Shown here in pieces: positions 1 through 7,556 of a stretch of DNA of 64,000 bases. Source of the DNA: Jiangella endophytica (GTDB taxonomy: Bacteria > Actinomycetota > Actinomycetes > Jiangellales > Jiangellaceae); assembly GCF_003427025.1 (NCBI RefSeq), contig NZ_QVAI01000001.1, positions 558,001 to 622,000 of the forward strand, in the 5' to 3' direction. The notes beneath the pieces were generated by a model that saw nothing but the letters and a program-made list of their open reading frames with translations, ran no database searches and had not been told where the DNA came from. Position 1 is the stretch's first letter. Every line of letters begins with the position of its first letter. The position numbers and the translations under genes are program-made.

Positions 1-540
1 GCCATCGGCCGCATCGGCGACGCGCCGCTGCTGGCCGCGCCCGCGTCCGTCGGGTTCGCCGACCTCGTCTCGTTCACCCGGCTCTCCCGCGGCCTCAGCG
101 TCGACGAGCTCGGCGAACTGGTCGAGCGGTTCGAGGCCACCACGAACGACGTCATCTTCGGCACCGGTGGGCGGGTCGTCAAGACGCTCGGCGACGAGGT
201 CGTGTTCACCGCCGACGACACGGAGACGGCGGCGCGCATCGGCTGCCGGCTGGTCGAGGAGATCGGCGAGAACGGCGACCTGCCCGACATCCGCGTCGGC
301 ATCGCGACCGGTCCGGTGGTGGCCCGGCTCGGCGACGTCTTCGGCACCCCGACGAACCTCGCCGCCCGGCTGACCGCGCTGGCCGAGCGCAACACCGTCC
401 TCGTCGACGACGTCACGGCGAAGGAGCTGGCCGACGCGCCGGCCTTCGCGCTGCGCGCCCTGCCGCCGACGACGGTGCGCGGCCTGGGCACCGTCAACGC
501 GTTCACCGTCACCCCGCGCCGGCCCGCACATGAGGATTGA
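1..540 (+). CDS. Class III adenylate/guanylate cyclase, C-terminal part (5' end outside window)
   Basis: The frame is open from base 1 and ends in TGA at 538-540, so only the last 179 residues are present. They form a class III nucleotide cyclase catalytic domain. The metal-binding Asp lies in the segment GFADLVSFTR, the second metal-binding region in GGRVVKTLGDEVVF, and the late conserved strand in RVGIATGPVVARLGD followed by TPTNLAARL. This matches actinobacterial cyclases that make cAMP from ATP, often fused to an N-terminal regulatory domain. That N-terminal half is not visible, so the membrane topology and input domain cannot be stated. The stop codon overlaps the next gene by 11 bases, suggesting co-transcription. 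Cyclase family assignment is firm; cAMP rather than cGMP is family knowledge. Confidence 0.9.
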   Translation, partial: AIGRIGDAPLLAAPASVGFADLVSFTRLSRGLSVDELGELVERFEATTNDVIFGTGGRVVKTLGDEVVFTADDTETAARIGCRLVEEIGENGDLPDIRVGIATGPVVARLGDVFGTPTNLAARLTALAERNTVLVDDVTAKELADAPAFALRALPPTTVRGLGTVNAFTVTPRRPAHED

Positions 541-928
541 GCACCGGGTCGCCGTCGCGGTCCTGGCCGACGGCGGCCGCGTCCTGATGTGCCACCGCCG
601 CGCCGACCGCAGCTGGTACCCCGACGTCTGGGACTTCCCGGGCGGCCACCTGGAGGACGGCGAGTCCGCGGCCGAGGCGGCGCGGCGCGAGTGCGGTGAA
701 GAGCTCGGCATCGAGGCCGGGACGGCGCACCGCGAGCTGGCCCGGTGGGTCGAGCGCGACGAGGACATCACCTTCGTCCAGCTGCTGACTTGGGACGGCA
801 CGCCGCACAACCGTGCGCCCGAGGAGCACGACGACGTGCGCTGGTTCACGCTGGCCGAGGCGGTGGAGCTGACGCTGCCCGACCCGCGCTACCCGGAGCT
901 GCTGCGCGCGATCCTGGCGCCCCGGTGA
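530..928 (+). CDS. Nudix hydrolase
   Basis: A 132-residue single-domain Nudix protein. The Nudix box runs from GGHLEDGE to RRECGEELGI (about residues 38-61) and fits GX5EX7REUXEEXGU completely, so metal binding and pyrophosphohydrolase chemistry on a nucleoside-diphosphate-linked substrate are expected. The conserved N-terminal beta strands and the closing WFTLAEA segment are typical of the small MutT/8-oxo-dGTPase-like group. The exact substrate cannot be told from sequence. ATG at 530 lies within the end of the cyclase gene (11-base overlap), implying translational coupling. A second, unrelated Nudix gene lies at 46357-46773. Confidence 0.88.
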   Translation: MRIEHRVAVAVLADGGRVLMCHRRADRSWYPDVWDFPGGHLEDGESAAEAARRECGEELGIEAGTAHRELARWVERDEDITFVQLLTWDGTPHNRAPEEHDDVRWFTLAEAVELTLPDPRYPELLRAILAPR

Positions 929-980
929 CCACGGCCGTCCGCCGGTCGTTCCGTCACGCCGAGCGGGTAGGGTCCGCGGC

Positions 981-1703
981 ATGACGAGCGCAGCGACGGT
1001 GCGCCAGGCCGTGATCCTCGCCGGTGGGCAGGGCTCCCGGCTCAAGCCGTACACCGACACCGTCCCGAAGGTGATGATCGAGATCGCGGGCCGGTGCATC
1101 ATCGACCACCAGCTGGACTGGCTGGCCGAGGCCGGCGTCACCGACGTCGTCGTGTCGGCCGGGCATCTCAGCGACGTCCTGGTGGCCCACCTCGACTCCC
1201 GCGAGCTGCCGGTCCGCGTCCGCACGGTCGTCGAGGACCAGCCGCTGGGCCGCGGCGGCGGGCTGAAGTACGCCGGCAAGCAGCTGCCCGACCCCGCCCA
1301 GGGCTGGTATGCGCTCAACGGCGACATCTGGACCCGGTTCGACCTGCGCGGCATGACGTCGTACCACCTCGAGCGGCAGGCCGTCGCCACCATCGCGCTG
1401 GCCCGGCCGCGCATGCCGTGGGGCGTCGTCGAGCTCGACGAGCTGGGCCGCGTCACCGACTTCGTCGAGTCGCCGCCGTCGCCGTACCCGATCAACGGCG
1501 GGGTGTACGTGTTCTCGCCGCAGATCCTCGACCTGCTGCCCGACGTCGGCGACCACGAGCGCACGACGTTCCCGTCGCTGGCCAAGGAGCGGCTGCTCGC
1601 CGGCTACCCGATCGACACGTACTGGCGGGCCATCGACACCGCGAAGGACCTCTCCGAGGCCGCGAAGGAGCTGGCCGCGCTGCGGTCCACGCTGGGCGAG
1701 TGA
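981..1703 (+). CDS. Sugar-1-phosphate nucleotidyltransferase
   Basis: A 240-residue GT-A-fold NTP transferase. The N terminus holds the nucleotide-binding signature GGQGSRLKPYT followed by PKVMIEI; LNGDIW supplies the Asp used for metal binding, and PINGGVYVFS is a later substrate-pocket strand. Proteins of this size couple a sugar-1-phosphate to GTP, CTP or UTP; mannose-1-phosphate guanylyltransferase and D-glycero-manno-heptose-1-phosphate transferases look alike, so the sugar is not assigned. It probably supplies an activated sugar for envelope polysaccharide. TAGGGT at 968-973 lies 7 nt before the ATG, which looks like a leaderless -10 element and supports this start. Confidence 0.85.
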   Translation: MTSAATVRQAVILAGGQGSRLKPYTDTVPKVMIEIAGRCIIDHQLDWLAEAGVTDVVVSAGHLSDVLVAHLDSRELPVRVRTVVEDQPLGRGGGLKYAGKQLPDPAQGWYALNGDIWTRFDLRGMTSYHLERQAVATIALARPRMPWGVVELDELGRVTDFVESPPSPYPINGGVYVFSPQILDLLPDVGDHERTTFPSLAKERLLAGYPIDTYWRAIDTAKDLSEAAKELAALRSTLGE

Positions 1704-1732
1704 GGCGTCGCCGGGGCCGATAGGGTCTCGGC

Positions 1733-2518
1733 ATGGGCAGTGTGACGGTGAACCGGCTCGATGACGTCCCGGGTGTCACGGAGCTGGTCCTCGACCGGCC
1801 CGAGGCGCACAACGCGATCTCCACCGACCACGCGCGGCAACTGGTCGCGGCGACGGCCGACGTCGCCGCCGACCCCGGCGTCCGCGCCGTCGTGCTGTCG
1901 TCGTCGGCCCCTCGGGCATTCTGTGTGGGCGCCGACCTCAAAGAGCGCAACACCATCGACGACGACGGCCTGCGGGCGCAGCGGCTGCTGTTCCGCGCGA
2001 TGTTCACCGGGCTGCTGGAGCTGCCGGTGCCGACGATCGCGGCGGTGCACGGCTACGCGCTGGGCGGCGGGTTGGAGCTGGCGCTGTCCTGCGACCTCAT
2101 CGTCGCCGACGAGACCGCCGTCCTCGGCCTGCCGGAGGTGTCCGTCGGCCTCGTCCCTGGCGGCGGCGGGACGCAGCTGATGACCCGCCGGCTGGGCTGG
2201 AGCCGCGCCGCCGACCTGATCTTCACCGCCCGCCGGCTCGACGCCGCCGAGGCGCACCGGCTCGGGCTGGCCGACCGCCTGGTGCCCGCCGGCTCGGCGC
2301 GATCCGCCGCCCTGGAGCTCGCGACGGCGATCGCCGCTCACTCACCGGTGGGGGTCCGCAACGCCAAGCGGGCCATGCGCCAGGGCTTCGACGCTCCGCT
2401 CGCCGCCGGCCTGGACATCGAGGACGCCGCCTGGCGCGCCACGGCGTTCAGCGGCGACAGGACGGAAGGCGTGGCGGCCTTCAACGAGAAGCGCCGTCCG
2501 GAGTGGCCGGGTGAGTGA
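1733..2518 (+). CDS. Enoyl-CoA hydratase/isomerase family protein
   Basis: A 261-residue crotonase-superfamily protein. Visible marks are the CoA-binding oxyanion-hole segments FCVGADLKE (about residue 65) and YALGGGLELALSCD (about residue 105), and the catalytic loop region GLPEVSVGLVPGGGGTQ. The first Glu of a classical hydratase pair is present in GGGLELAL, and the second position falls in LPEVSVG, so hydratase chemistry is plausible. The C-terminal helix ends with the usual FNEKRRPEW. It would act in fatty-acid or amino-acid catabolism. TAGGGT at 1721-1726 is 6 nt upstream of ATG, another leaderless-type start. The gene is convergent with gtrA, with 11 bases between the stop codons. Confidence 0.88.
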   Translation: MGSVTVNRLDDVPGVTELVLDRPEAHNAISTDHARQLVAATADVAADPGVRAVVLSSSAPRAFCVGADLKERNTIDDDGLRAQRLLFRAMFTGLLELPVPTIAAVHGYALGGGLELALSCDLIVADETAVLGLPEVSVGLVPGGGGTQLMTRRLGWSRAADLIFTARRLDAAEAHRLGLADRLVPAGSARSAALELATAIAAHSPVGVRNAKRAMRQGFDAPLAAGLDIEDAAWRATAFSGDRTEGVAAFNEKRRPEWPGE

Positions 2519-2529
2519 CGGCGCGCGTC

Positions 2530-3048
2530 CTACGTCGTCTGCTCCTGGACCCGGTGCGCCGGAAACACCCACGTGCGGTACGACCAGAAGCGGAACAGCG
2601 TCCCGAGCAGCAGCCCGACGACGTTGGCGGCGATGTTGTCGGCCAGCGGGCCGGACAGCCCCAGCACGTAGCGCGAGAACCCGAGACAGGCCAGCGCGAT
2701 GCCCAGCCCGATGCCGTTGAGGACGAAGAACAACGTGTACTCGCGGGCCAGGCCGGTGCGGGCGCGGTGCCGGAAGGTCCACAGCCGGTTGCCGGTGTAC
2801 GTGACGGACGTGGCGCCGACGACCGCGATGGTCTTGGCCCACAGCGGGGAGTCGTGCAGAGGGCCGACACCGTCGGAGCCCCAGAACAGCAGCGCGTTGA
2901 AGATCGCGAGGTCGACGAGGAAGCCGATGCCACCGACGGTGGCGAACTTGGCGGCCTCGCGGATCAGGTGGTGCAGGCCGTACCAGATACGGGACACCGC
3001 ACCCGGCAGGCGCGGGGTGCGGCGTTTCGGAGGTGCGGTATCGAGCAC
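2530..3048 (-). CDS. GtrA family membrane protein
   Basis: A small polytopic protein with four hydrophobic segments. Typical GtrA features are KFATVGGIGFLVDL in the first membrane segment, the intramembrane FVLNGIGLG stretch and the closing FRFWSYRTWVF motif. The family acts in membrane translocation or flipping of lipid-linked sugars for glycopolymer decoration. The frame extends upstream to ATG at 3162, but the extra 38 residues are polar and unlike the family. GTG at 3048 is preceded on the minus strand by TACCCT (3055-3060) 6 nt away, the same leaderless layout as several neighbours, so the shorter form (172 residues) is preferred. It also leaves room for the divergent purK promoter. Confidence 0.8.
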   Translation of the reverse strand: MLDTAPPKRRTPRLPGAVSRIWYGLHHLIREAAKFATVGGIGFLVDLAIFNALLFWGSDGVGPLHDSPLWAKTIAVVGATSVTYTGNRLWTFRHRARTGLAREYTLFFVLNGIGLGIALACLGFSRYVLGLSGPLADNIAANVVGLLLGTLFRFWSYRTWVFPAHRVQEQTT

Positions 3049-3167
3049 GGGCCCAGGGTAAGGCACAACGCCCGGATCGGGATATCTCTCCGGGTTTGGG
3101 CAGGTCAGGCGTTGATCGTTCGTCTCACTGCGGGTGTCTGGCAGCTGGTGCCGTACGCTCATGGCCC

Positions 3168-4325
3168 GTGGGTGATGATGCGACGTGGCCCGTGGTGGGC
3201 ATGGTCGGCGGGGGCCAGTTGGCCCGGATGACTCAGCCGGCCGCCCTGGCGCTCGGGGTGCGGCTGAAGGTGCTCGCCGCCGGGCCGGACGAGTCTGCCG
3301 CGCAGGTGGTCAACAGCCCGGTGATCGCCGACGAGAAGGCGCTGGCCGACCTGCGCGCCTTCGCCGCCGGGTGTGACGTGCTGACGTTCGATCACGAGCA
3401 CGTGCCGCCGGCTCACCTCCAGGCGTTGGAGGCCGACGGCGTGCTGGTGCGGCCCGGATCGGAGGCGCTGCTGCACGCCCAGGACAAGGGCGTGATGCGG
3501 ACCCGGCTGACGGAGCTGGGCGTGCCGTGCCCGCGGCATCGCATCGTGGCCTCGCCCGCCGAGGCGGCGCAGTTCGCCGCGGCGCTGGGCGGCGACGTCG
3601 TGCTGAAGACGACGCGCGGTGGTTACGACGGCAAGGGTGTCTGGCTCGTGACGTCGTCGACGCCGCCCGAGGTGGTCGAGGAGCCGTTCCGGGCCGGTGT
3701 CCCGGTGCTGGCCGAGGAGCGCGTGGACTATGCGCGCGAACTGTCGGCCGTCGTCGCCCGCTCGCCGCACGGCCAGGCCGTCGCCTACCCCGTCGTCGAG
3801 TCGGTGCAGCGCGACGGCATCTGCGTCGAGGTGGTGGCACCCGCGCCGGGACTCGCTTCCGACCTCGCGATCGAGGCGCAGCGGGTGGCGCTGACGGTCG
3901 CGTCGTCGCTGGACGTCGTCGGCGTGCTGGCGGTCGAGCTGTTCGAGACGACGGACGGCCGGCTGCTGGTCAACGAGCTGGCGATGCGGCCGCACAACTC
4001 CGGGCACTGGTCCATCGACGGCGCCGTCACCAGCCAGTTCGAGAACCATCTGCGGGCCGTGCTGGACCTCCCGCTCGGCTCGCCGGTCGCGCGGGCGCCG
4101 TACACCGTCATGGTCAACCTGCTCGGCGGCGACCTGCCCGACGTCTACCCGGCGTACCGGCACGTCATGGCCCGCGATCCCGAGTTGAAGGTGCACTGGT
4201 ACGGCAAGGGCGTGCGGCCCGGCCGCAAGGTGGGACACGTGACGGCGTACGGCTCCGACCTCGCGTCGCTGCGGGAGCGGGCCTGGCACGCCGCCGACTA
4301 CATCCGAGGGGACATCGATGAGTGA
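3168..4325 (+). CDS. purK: N5-carboxyaminoimidazole ribonucleotide synthase PurK
   Basis: A 385-residue ATP-grasp enzyme that uses ATP and bicarbonate to convert AIR to N5-CAIR in purine biosynthesis. [11 protein letters not shown] is the N-terminal Rossmann-like AIR-binding loop; [15 protein letters not shown] is the ATP-grasp glycine-rich loop; [25 protein letters not shown] contains the Mg-binding Glu/Asn residues. The frame is open further upstream, but family length and homology begin at [11 protein letters not shown] at 3168 fits, with TACGCT at 3154-3159 8 nt before it. The gene overlaps purE by 8 bases, the usual purK-purE pair. Confidence 0.94.
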   Translation: MGDDATWPVVGMVGGGQLARMTQPAALALGVRLKVLAAGPDESAAQVVNSPVIADEKALADLRAFAAGCDVLTFDHEHVPPAHLQALEADGVLVRPGSEALLHAQDKGVMRTRLTELGVPCPRHRIVASPAEAAQFAAALGGDVVLKTTRGGYDGKGVWLVTSSTPPEVVEEPFRAGVPVLAEERVDYARELSAVVARSPHGQAVAYPVVESVQRDGICVEVVAPAPGLASDLAIEAQRVALTVASSLDVVGVLAVELFETTDGRLLVNELAMRPHNSGHWSIDGAVTSQFENHLRAVLDLPLGSPVARAPYTVMVNLLGGDLPDVYPAYRHVMARDPELKVHWYGKGVRPGRKVGHVTAYGSDLASLRERAWHAADYIRGDIDE

Positions 4326-4860
4326 CGTCGCAGACCTGGTGACGGCTCAGGGCGATGGCGTGCCGCAGGTCGGCATCGTCATGGGGTCGGACTCCGACTG
4401 GCCGGTGATGTCGGCGGCCGCGGCGGCGCTGGACGAGCTGGCCGTGCCGTACGAGGTCGGCGTCGTGTCGGCGCACCGGATGCCGCAGGCGATGCTCGCG
4501 TACGGCGAGGCCGCGGCCGGGCGTGGGCTGCGGGTGCTGATCGCCGGCGCCGGTGGTGCCGCGCACCTGCCCGGCATGCTCGCGTCGGTGACGTCGCTGC
4601 CCGTGATCGGGGTGCCGGTGCCGCTGAAGTACCTCGATGGCATGGACTCCCTGCTGTCGATCGTCCAGATGCCGGCCGGCGTGCCGGTCGCCACGGTCTC
4701 CGTCGGCGGGGCCCGGAACGCCGGCCTGCTGGCCGCGCGCATCCTCGGCGCCTCGGACGACGCGCTGCGGCAGCGTCTGGACGCCTTCCGAGCGTCCCTG
4801 GAGGCGGCGGCCGCGGCGAAGGGCGCCGCCCTGCGTTCCCGCCTCACCTCCGACTCCTGA
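4318..4860 (+). CDS. purE: N5-carboxyaminoimidazole ribonucleotide mutase PurE
   Basis: A 180-residue class I PurE mutase that converts N5-CAIR to CAIR, the step after PurK. The active-site signature [13 protein letters not shown], the SAHRMP loop carrying the catalytic His, and the [13 protein letters not shown] loop are all present. [30 protein letters not shown] closes the octamer core. The ATG lies inside the last codons of purK, so translation is probably coupled. A set of nested inverted repeats starts 6 bases after the stop and probably terminates the purKE transcript. Confidence 0.95.
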   Translation: MSDVADLVTAQGDGVPQVGIVMGSDSDWPVMSAAAAALDELAVPYEVGVVSAHRMPQAMLAYGEAAAGRGLRVLIAGAGGAAHLPGMLASVTSLPVIGVPVPLKYLDGMDSLLSIVQMPAGVPVATVSVGGARNAGLLAARILGASDDALRQRLDAFRASLEAAAAAKGAALRSRLTSDS

Positions 4861-4865
4861 CTCAG

Positions 4866-4965
4866 CCGACGTCACCCGCCCCCGGCGCACCTCACCCGTC
4901 TGAGGACCGCATGGGCTCGGGAACCGCTCGCCATGCGGTGTCCACGCGAGTGAGGTGCACGTCGG
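4866..4965. terminator. Triple nested inverted repeat after purE
   Basis: Three perfect inverted-repeat pairs are nested around a 16-nt loop: CCGACGT (4866-4872) with ACGTCGG (4959-4965), GCACCTCAC (4887-4895) with GTGAGGTGC (4950-4958), and ACCGCATGG (4906-4914) with CCATGCGGT (4931-4939). The structure would fold into a long interrupted stem right after the purE stop. No T-run follows, so it is a terminator, an mRNA-end stabiliser or a palindromic repeat element. Confidence 0.55.
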
Positions 4966-5013
4966 CCGGGTGAGGTCTGCCGATATCCACAGGGCAACCG
5001 GATCTCTGCGCTC

Positions 5014-5025
5014 GTCCACAGATCG
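5014..5025 (+). promoter_or_regulatory. GTCCACAGATCG box upstream of first DUF559-type gene
   Basis: This 12-mer lies 47 nt before the GTG at 5073. The identical 12-mer lies 46 nt before the start of the paralogue at 31278 (minus strand). A related ATATCCACAGG occurs just upstream at about 4983. The matched spacing implies a shared regulatory site. Confidence 0.5.
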
Positions 5026-5072
5026 GCCGGAGGCCCTGTCGTGCGGGGCGCATCGATGGCGACGCTGGGCCG

Positions 5073-6137
5073 GTGCCTGGACGACCGCGCCGACTTCCCG
5101 ACGACATCGCTGAGCTCATCGCGCGTGAGCATGGTGTGGTGACAGTCGCCGTCGCGCGTGCCGCGGGGGTCGATCCGCGGCGCCTCCACCGGCTCTGCGC
5201 AGCAGGCCTGCTGACGTTGCTGATGCCCGGCTGCTTCGGTGCGACGGTGGCAGCGGGCGTCGACGAGTGGGAGGAGTTCCGGCTCGGCGCGCGTGCGTTC
5301 GCGGGCTACTGTGGGCCGTCCGCCTTCCTGTCCGGGTGGTCGGCCGCGGTCACGTGGCGGCTTCCAGCCATCGGGCGGCCGCCTGCGCGCCACACTGCCG
5401 TCCGCCACGTCGATGCGGGCCACTCGGTGCGGAACACGCCCTTCGGTGACCTGCGTGCCGTCGTACTGGCGCCGGGCCACGCCCGTCGCGCCGCCAGGGT
5501 GCGGGTCGTGAGCCGAGCGTGGGCGGTGGCCGACCTCGCCCGCGCTGGGCCGATCCTGCCCGCGCTCGTCGCTGCGGATGCGGCCGCGGCGGCTGGTGCC
5601 GATCTCACCGATGCGACGCCGCACATGGAGCACTGGCCCGGGGTGGGGCGAGCCCGGTGGGTGGCCGAGCACGCCGACCCGCGGGCGGAGTCGCCGCTGG
5701 AGACGCTGGGGCGGTTCACCTGCCTGCAGTTCGACCTGCCGCTGCCGGTATCCAACGCCTGGGTCGGCGCCGACGAGCCGGAGTATCGCGTCGACGGGCT
5801 GTGGCCGTTCCACGGCGCGGTCTTCGAGGCGGACGGCGCGCTGAAGTATGACAACCGCCCCGACGCGTCGCGGATCGTGGCGCGGCAGGGGGAACGCGAG
5901 TGGCGGCTGCGTCGTCTGGGCCTCGACGTCGTCCGGTTCGGGTGGGACGTCGCCTGGCGGAACCGGGCCGAGCTGGCCGGCCGATTCGCCGTCGTGCTGC
6001 GCGACAACGCCGGGCGTGAGCGGCCGGTCCGGTGGTGGAAGCACGTGCCCGGCGTCGGCGCTGTCGAGCCCGAGCCGGCCGACTGGCCCTCGCCCGGTCC
6101 GAGCGGCATCGTCCTGCCCGCCGACTGGGACCGCTGA
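5073..6137 (+). CDS. AbiEi-type N-terminal domain plus DUF559-like C-terminal domain protein
   Basis: A 354-residue protein. The first ~50 residues (IAREHGVVTVAVARAAGVDPRRLHRLCAAGLL) look like the winged-helix of AbiEi-family type IV antitoxins. The C-terminal part, from ESPLETLGRF through YRVDGLWPFHGAVFEADG to LRRLGLDVVRFGWDV, resembles the DUF559/Vsr-like nuclease fold, with candidate acidic residues D in YRVDGLW and E in VFEADG and a basic EWRLRR strand. Family members are common singletons in actinomycetes and have no proven role. A paralogue sits at 30319-31278. GTG start at 5073 is supported by an upstream 12-mer box shared with that paralogue at nearly the same distance. No AbiEii toxin gene is adjacent. 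Confidence 0.7.
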   Translation: MPGRPRRLPDDIAELIAREHGVVTVAVARAAGVDPRRLHRLCAAGLLTLLMPGCFGATVAAGVDEWEEFRLGARAFAGYCGPSAFLSGWSAAVTWRLPAIGRPPARHTAVRHVDAGHSVRNTPFGDLRAVVLAPGHARRAARVRVVSRAWAVADLARAGPILPALVAADAAAAAGADLTDATPHMEHWPGVGRARWVAEHADPRAESPLETLGRFTCLQFDLPLPVSNAWVGADEPEYRVDGLWPFHGAVFEADGALKYDNRPDASRIVARQGEREWRLRRLGLDVVRFGWDVAWRNRAELAGRFAVVLRDNAGRERPVRWWKHVPGVGAVEPEPADWPSPGPSGIVLPADWDR

Positions 6138-6501
6138 AGCCACCCGCCTCGCGCCGCCGCAGACCGGTTCGCGCGCCGCGGCGACACGTCACCCGCGCGA
6201 TCGCCGCATGCAGCCGCCGGAACGGCGCCAGTGCGGCCCTGCCGCGGGTGAGGAGCGCTGGCGGCGGGTGGAGCCGCCCGGAAATTCGGTTGCGCCGCCG
6301 GCTGTCGAACCGGTTGGCTGGAGGGCGCACGGCCGGGGTCAGGGAGACGTCCGGCGGAGGCGAAGGGAGGCGTGACCGATGGCTGCCCACTCGAGGCGGC
6401 GCGTTGTCGTCTGCGCGCCATACCGCCCTCACTTCGCCGTTCCCACCGCCTGAACCACGCAACCGGCAGCGGTGGGGACCTCCTCGTAGGAGACCACCGC
6501 A
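6138..6501. other. Intergenic leader region before RIO kinase
   Basis: A 364-base gap. The first ~220 bases show only GC-rich sequence without a gene I can support. The second part holds a Shine-Dalgarno-equipped 24-codon frame (6379-6453) and, at 6479-6491, CTCCT-cgt-AGGAG, a small hairpin that would pair the RIO kinase ribosome-binding site. No tRNA or clear terminator was seen. Confidence 0.4.
6379..6453 (+). CDS. Possible 24-residue upstream reading frame
   Basis: ATG at 6379 is preceded at 8 nt by AGGGAGG (6364-6370), one of the better Shine-Dalgarno matches in the window. The frame encodes 24 residues, beginning MAAHSRRRVVVC and ending in TGA 48 bases before the RIO kinase start. It has no recognisable family. 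It could be a regulatory upstream frame or chance; conservation is unknown. Confidence 0.3.
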   Translation: MAAHSRRRVVVCAPYRPHFAVPTA

Positions 6502-7470
6502 GTGCCGAACCACGATGAGTTCCGCCCCATGCGCTCCCGCGGCCGCGCCCGCACCCGTGAGGACCGCGCCGAGGTCGCCGAGCGCAGCCTCGACAACACG
6601 TTCGCCGAGTACGCCGCGAAGTACGGCTTCACCGCGCCCGGCGAAGAGGCCTTCACCGACGGCCCGCCGGCCGGGGACCGGTGGACTACCTGGGACGACT
6701 CGACGGCGGGCCAGCGCGGCCCGCAGCCGTACCCCAGCTGGGTCATCACCGACCTCGGCGCCGTCGACACCGAGCTGGGCATCCTCAAGACCGGCAAGGA
6801 GGCCGACGTCTTCCTGCTGGAGCGCTCGGTCCCCGAGACCGGAACCGCCGTGACGACGGCGGCCAGACGGACGCTCATGGCGGCCAAGCGCTACCGCGAC
6901 CCGAAGCATCGCATGTTCCACCGCGACGACGGCTACCGCGAGGGCCGGCGCGACCGCGAGTCCCGGGTCAACCGGGCCATGGCCAAGGGCAGCGCGTTCG
7001 GCCGCGAGGCCGTCGCCGGCCAGTGGGCGCACGCCGAGTTCGCCGCGCTCACGTCGCTGTGGACGGCCGGGGTCGCCGTCCCGTACCCGGTGCAGATCGT
7101 CGGCACCGAGCTGCTCATGGAGTTCGTCGGCGGCGACGACGGGGTCGCGGCGCCGCGGCTGGCCCAGCTGCGTCCCGACGCCGGCGAACTGGCCGACCTC
7201 TGGGCCCAGCTGGCGCACAACCTGTCGCTGCTGGCGTTGGCGGGGTACGCGCACGGCGACCTGTCCGCGTACAACCTGCTGGTGCACGACGGCCGGCTGG
7301 TGGTCATCGACGTGCCGCAGATCGTCGACGTCATCGGCAATCCGCACGGGCGCGAGTTCCTCGACCGCGACGTCCGCAACGTCGGCGGCTGGTTCACCGC
7401 CCGCGGCCTCGACCCGCACCACGTCGGCGCGCTCAGCGAGGCGCTGGCCAGGGACGCCCGGCTGTCCTGA
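6502..7470 (+). CDS. RIO-type serine/threonine kinase
   Basis: A 322-residue RIO-like kinase. The nucleotide loop is KTGKEADVFL (residues 96-105), the probable ATP-anchoring Lys is in MAAKRYRD (about 129), the catalytic loop is HGDLSAYNLL (251-260, Asp253 and Asn258), and the metal-binding Asp is in VVIDVPQIVD (Asp270). This set is RIO1/RIO2 type, with no activation-loop APE motif. Archaeal and eukaryotic RIO proteins act in small-subunit ribosome maturation; the role of the actinobacterial form is not settled. GTG start at 6502 has AGGAG (6487-6491) upstream, which can be masked by a hairpin. Convergent with the protease gene; a strong terminator lies between them. Confidence 0.85.
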   Translation: MPNHDEFRPMRSRGRARTREDRAEVAERSLDNTFAEYAAKYGFTAPGEEAFTDGPPAGDRWTTWDDSTAGQRGPQPYPSWVITDLGAVDTELGILKTGKEADVFLLERSVPETGTAVTTAARRTLMAAKRYRDPKHRMFHRDDGYREGRRDRESRVNRAMAKGSAFGREAVAGQWAHAEFAALTSLWTAGVAVPYPVQIVGTELLMEFVGGDDGVAAPRLAQLRPDAGELADLWAQLAHNLSLLALAGYAHGDLSAYNLLVHDGRLVVIDVPQIVDVIGNPHGREFLDRDVRNVGGWFTARGLDPHHVGALSEALARDARLS

Positions 7471-7506
7471 CGCCTGAGCCCGGACGCCGGACGCGGAACG
7501 ACGAAC

Positions 7507-7536
7507 GGCGGCGGGTTCCCGGAGGAACCCGCCGCC
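7507..7536. terminator. Bidirectional terminator hairpin
   Basis: A perfect 13-bp stem, GGCGGCGGGTTCC (7507-7519) and GGAACCCGCCGCC (7524-7536), closes on the tetraloop CGGA. It lies between the convergent RIO kinase (stop 7470) and protease (stop 7557) genes, where a two-way terminator is expected. No U-run follows, as is common in high-GC actinomycetes. Confidence 0.75.
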
Positions 7537-7556
7537 GCGGCGACAGCTCAGACCGA

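Noticed and set aside
2530-3162. The longer GtrA start at ATG 3162
   Set aside because: The extra 38 residues are polar and unlike the family, and a leaderless TACCCT box precedes GTG 3048. The long form is not fully excluded.
5014-5025. GTCCACA boxes as DnaA boxes or a replication origin
   Set aside because: Only isolated copies, no cluster, no AT-rich region and no dnaA/dnaN nearby; the matched spacing to DUF559 genes explains them better.
5073-6137. A type IV toxin-antitoxin pair
   Set aside because: The AbiEi-like domain is fused to a DUF559-like domain and there is no neighbouring AbiEii nucleotidyltransferase toxin; the same holds for the copy at 30319.
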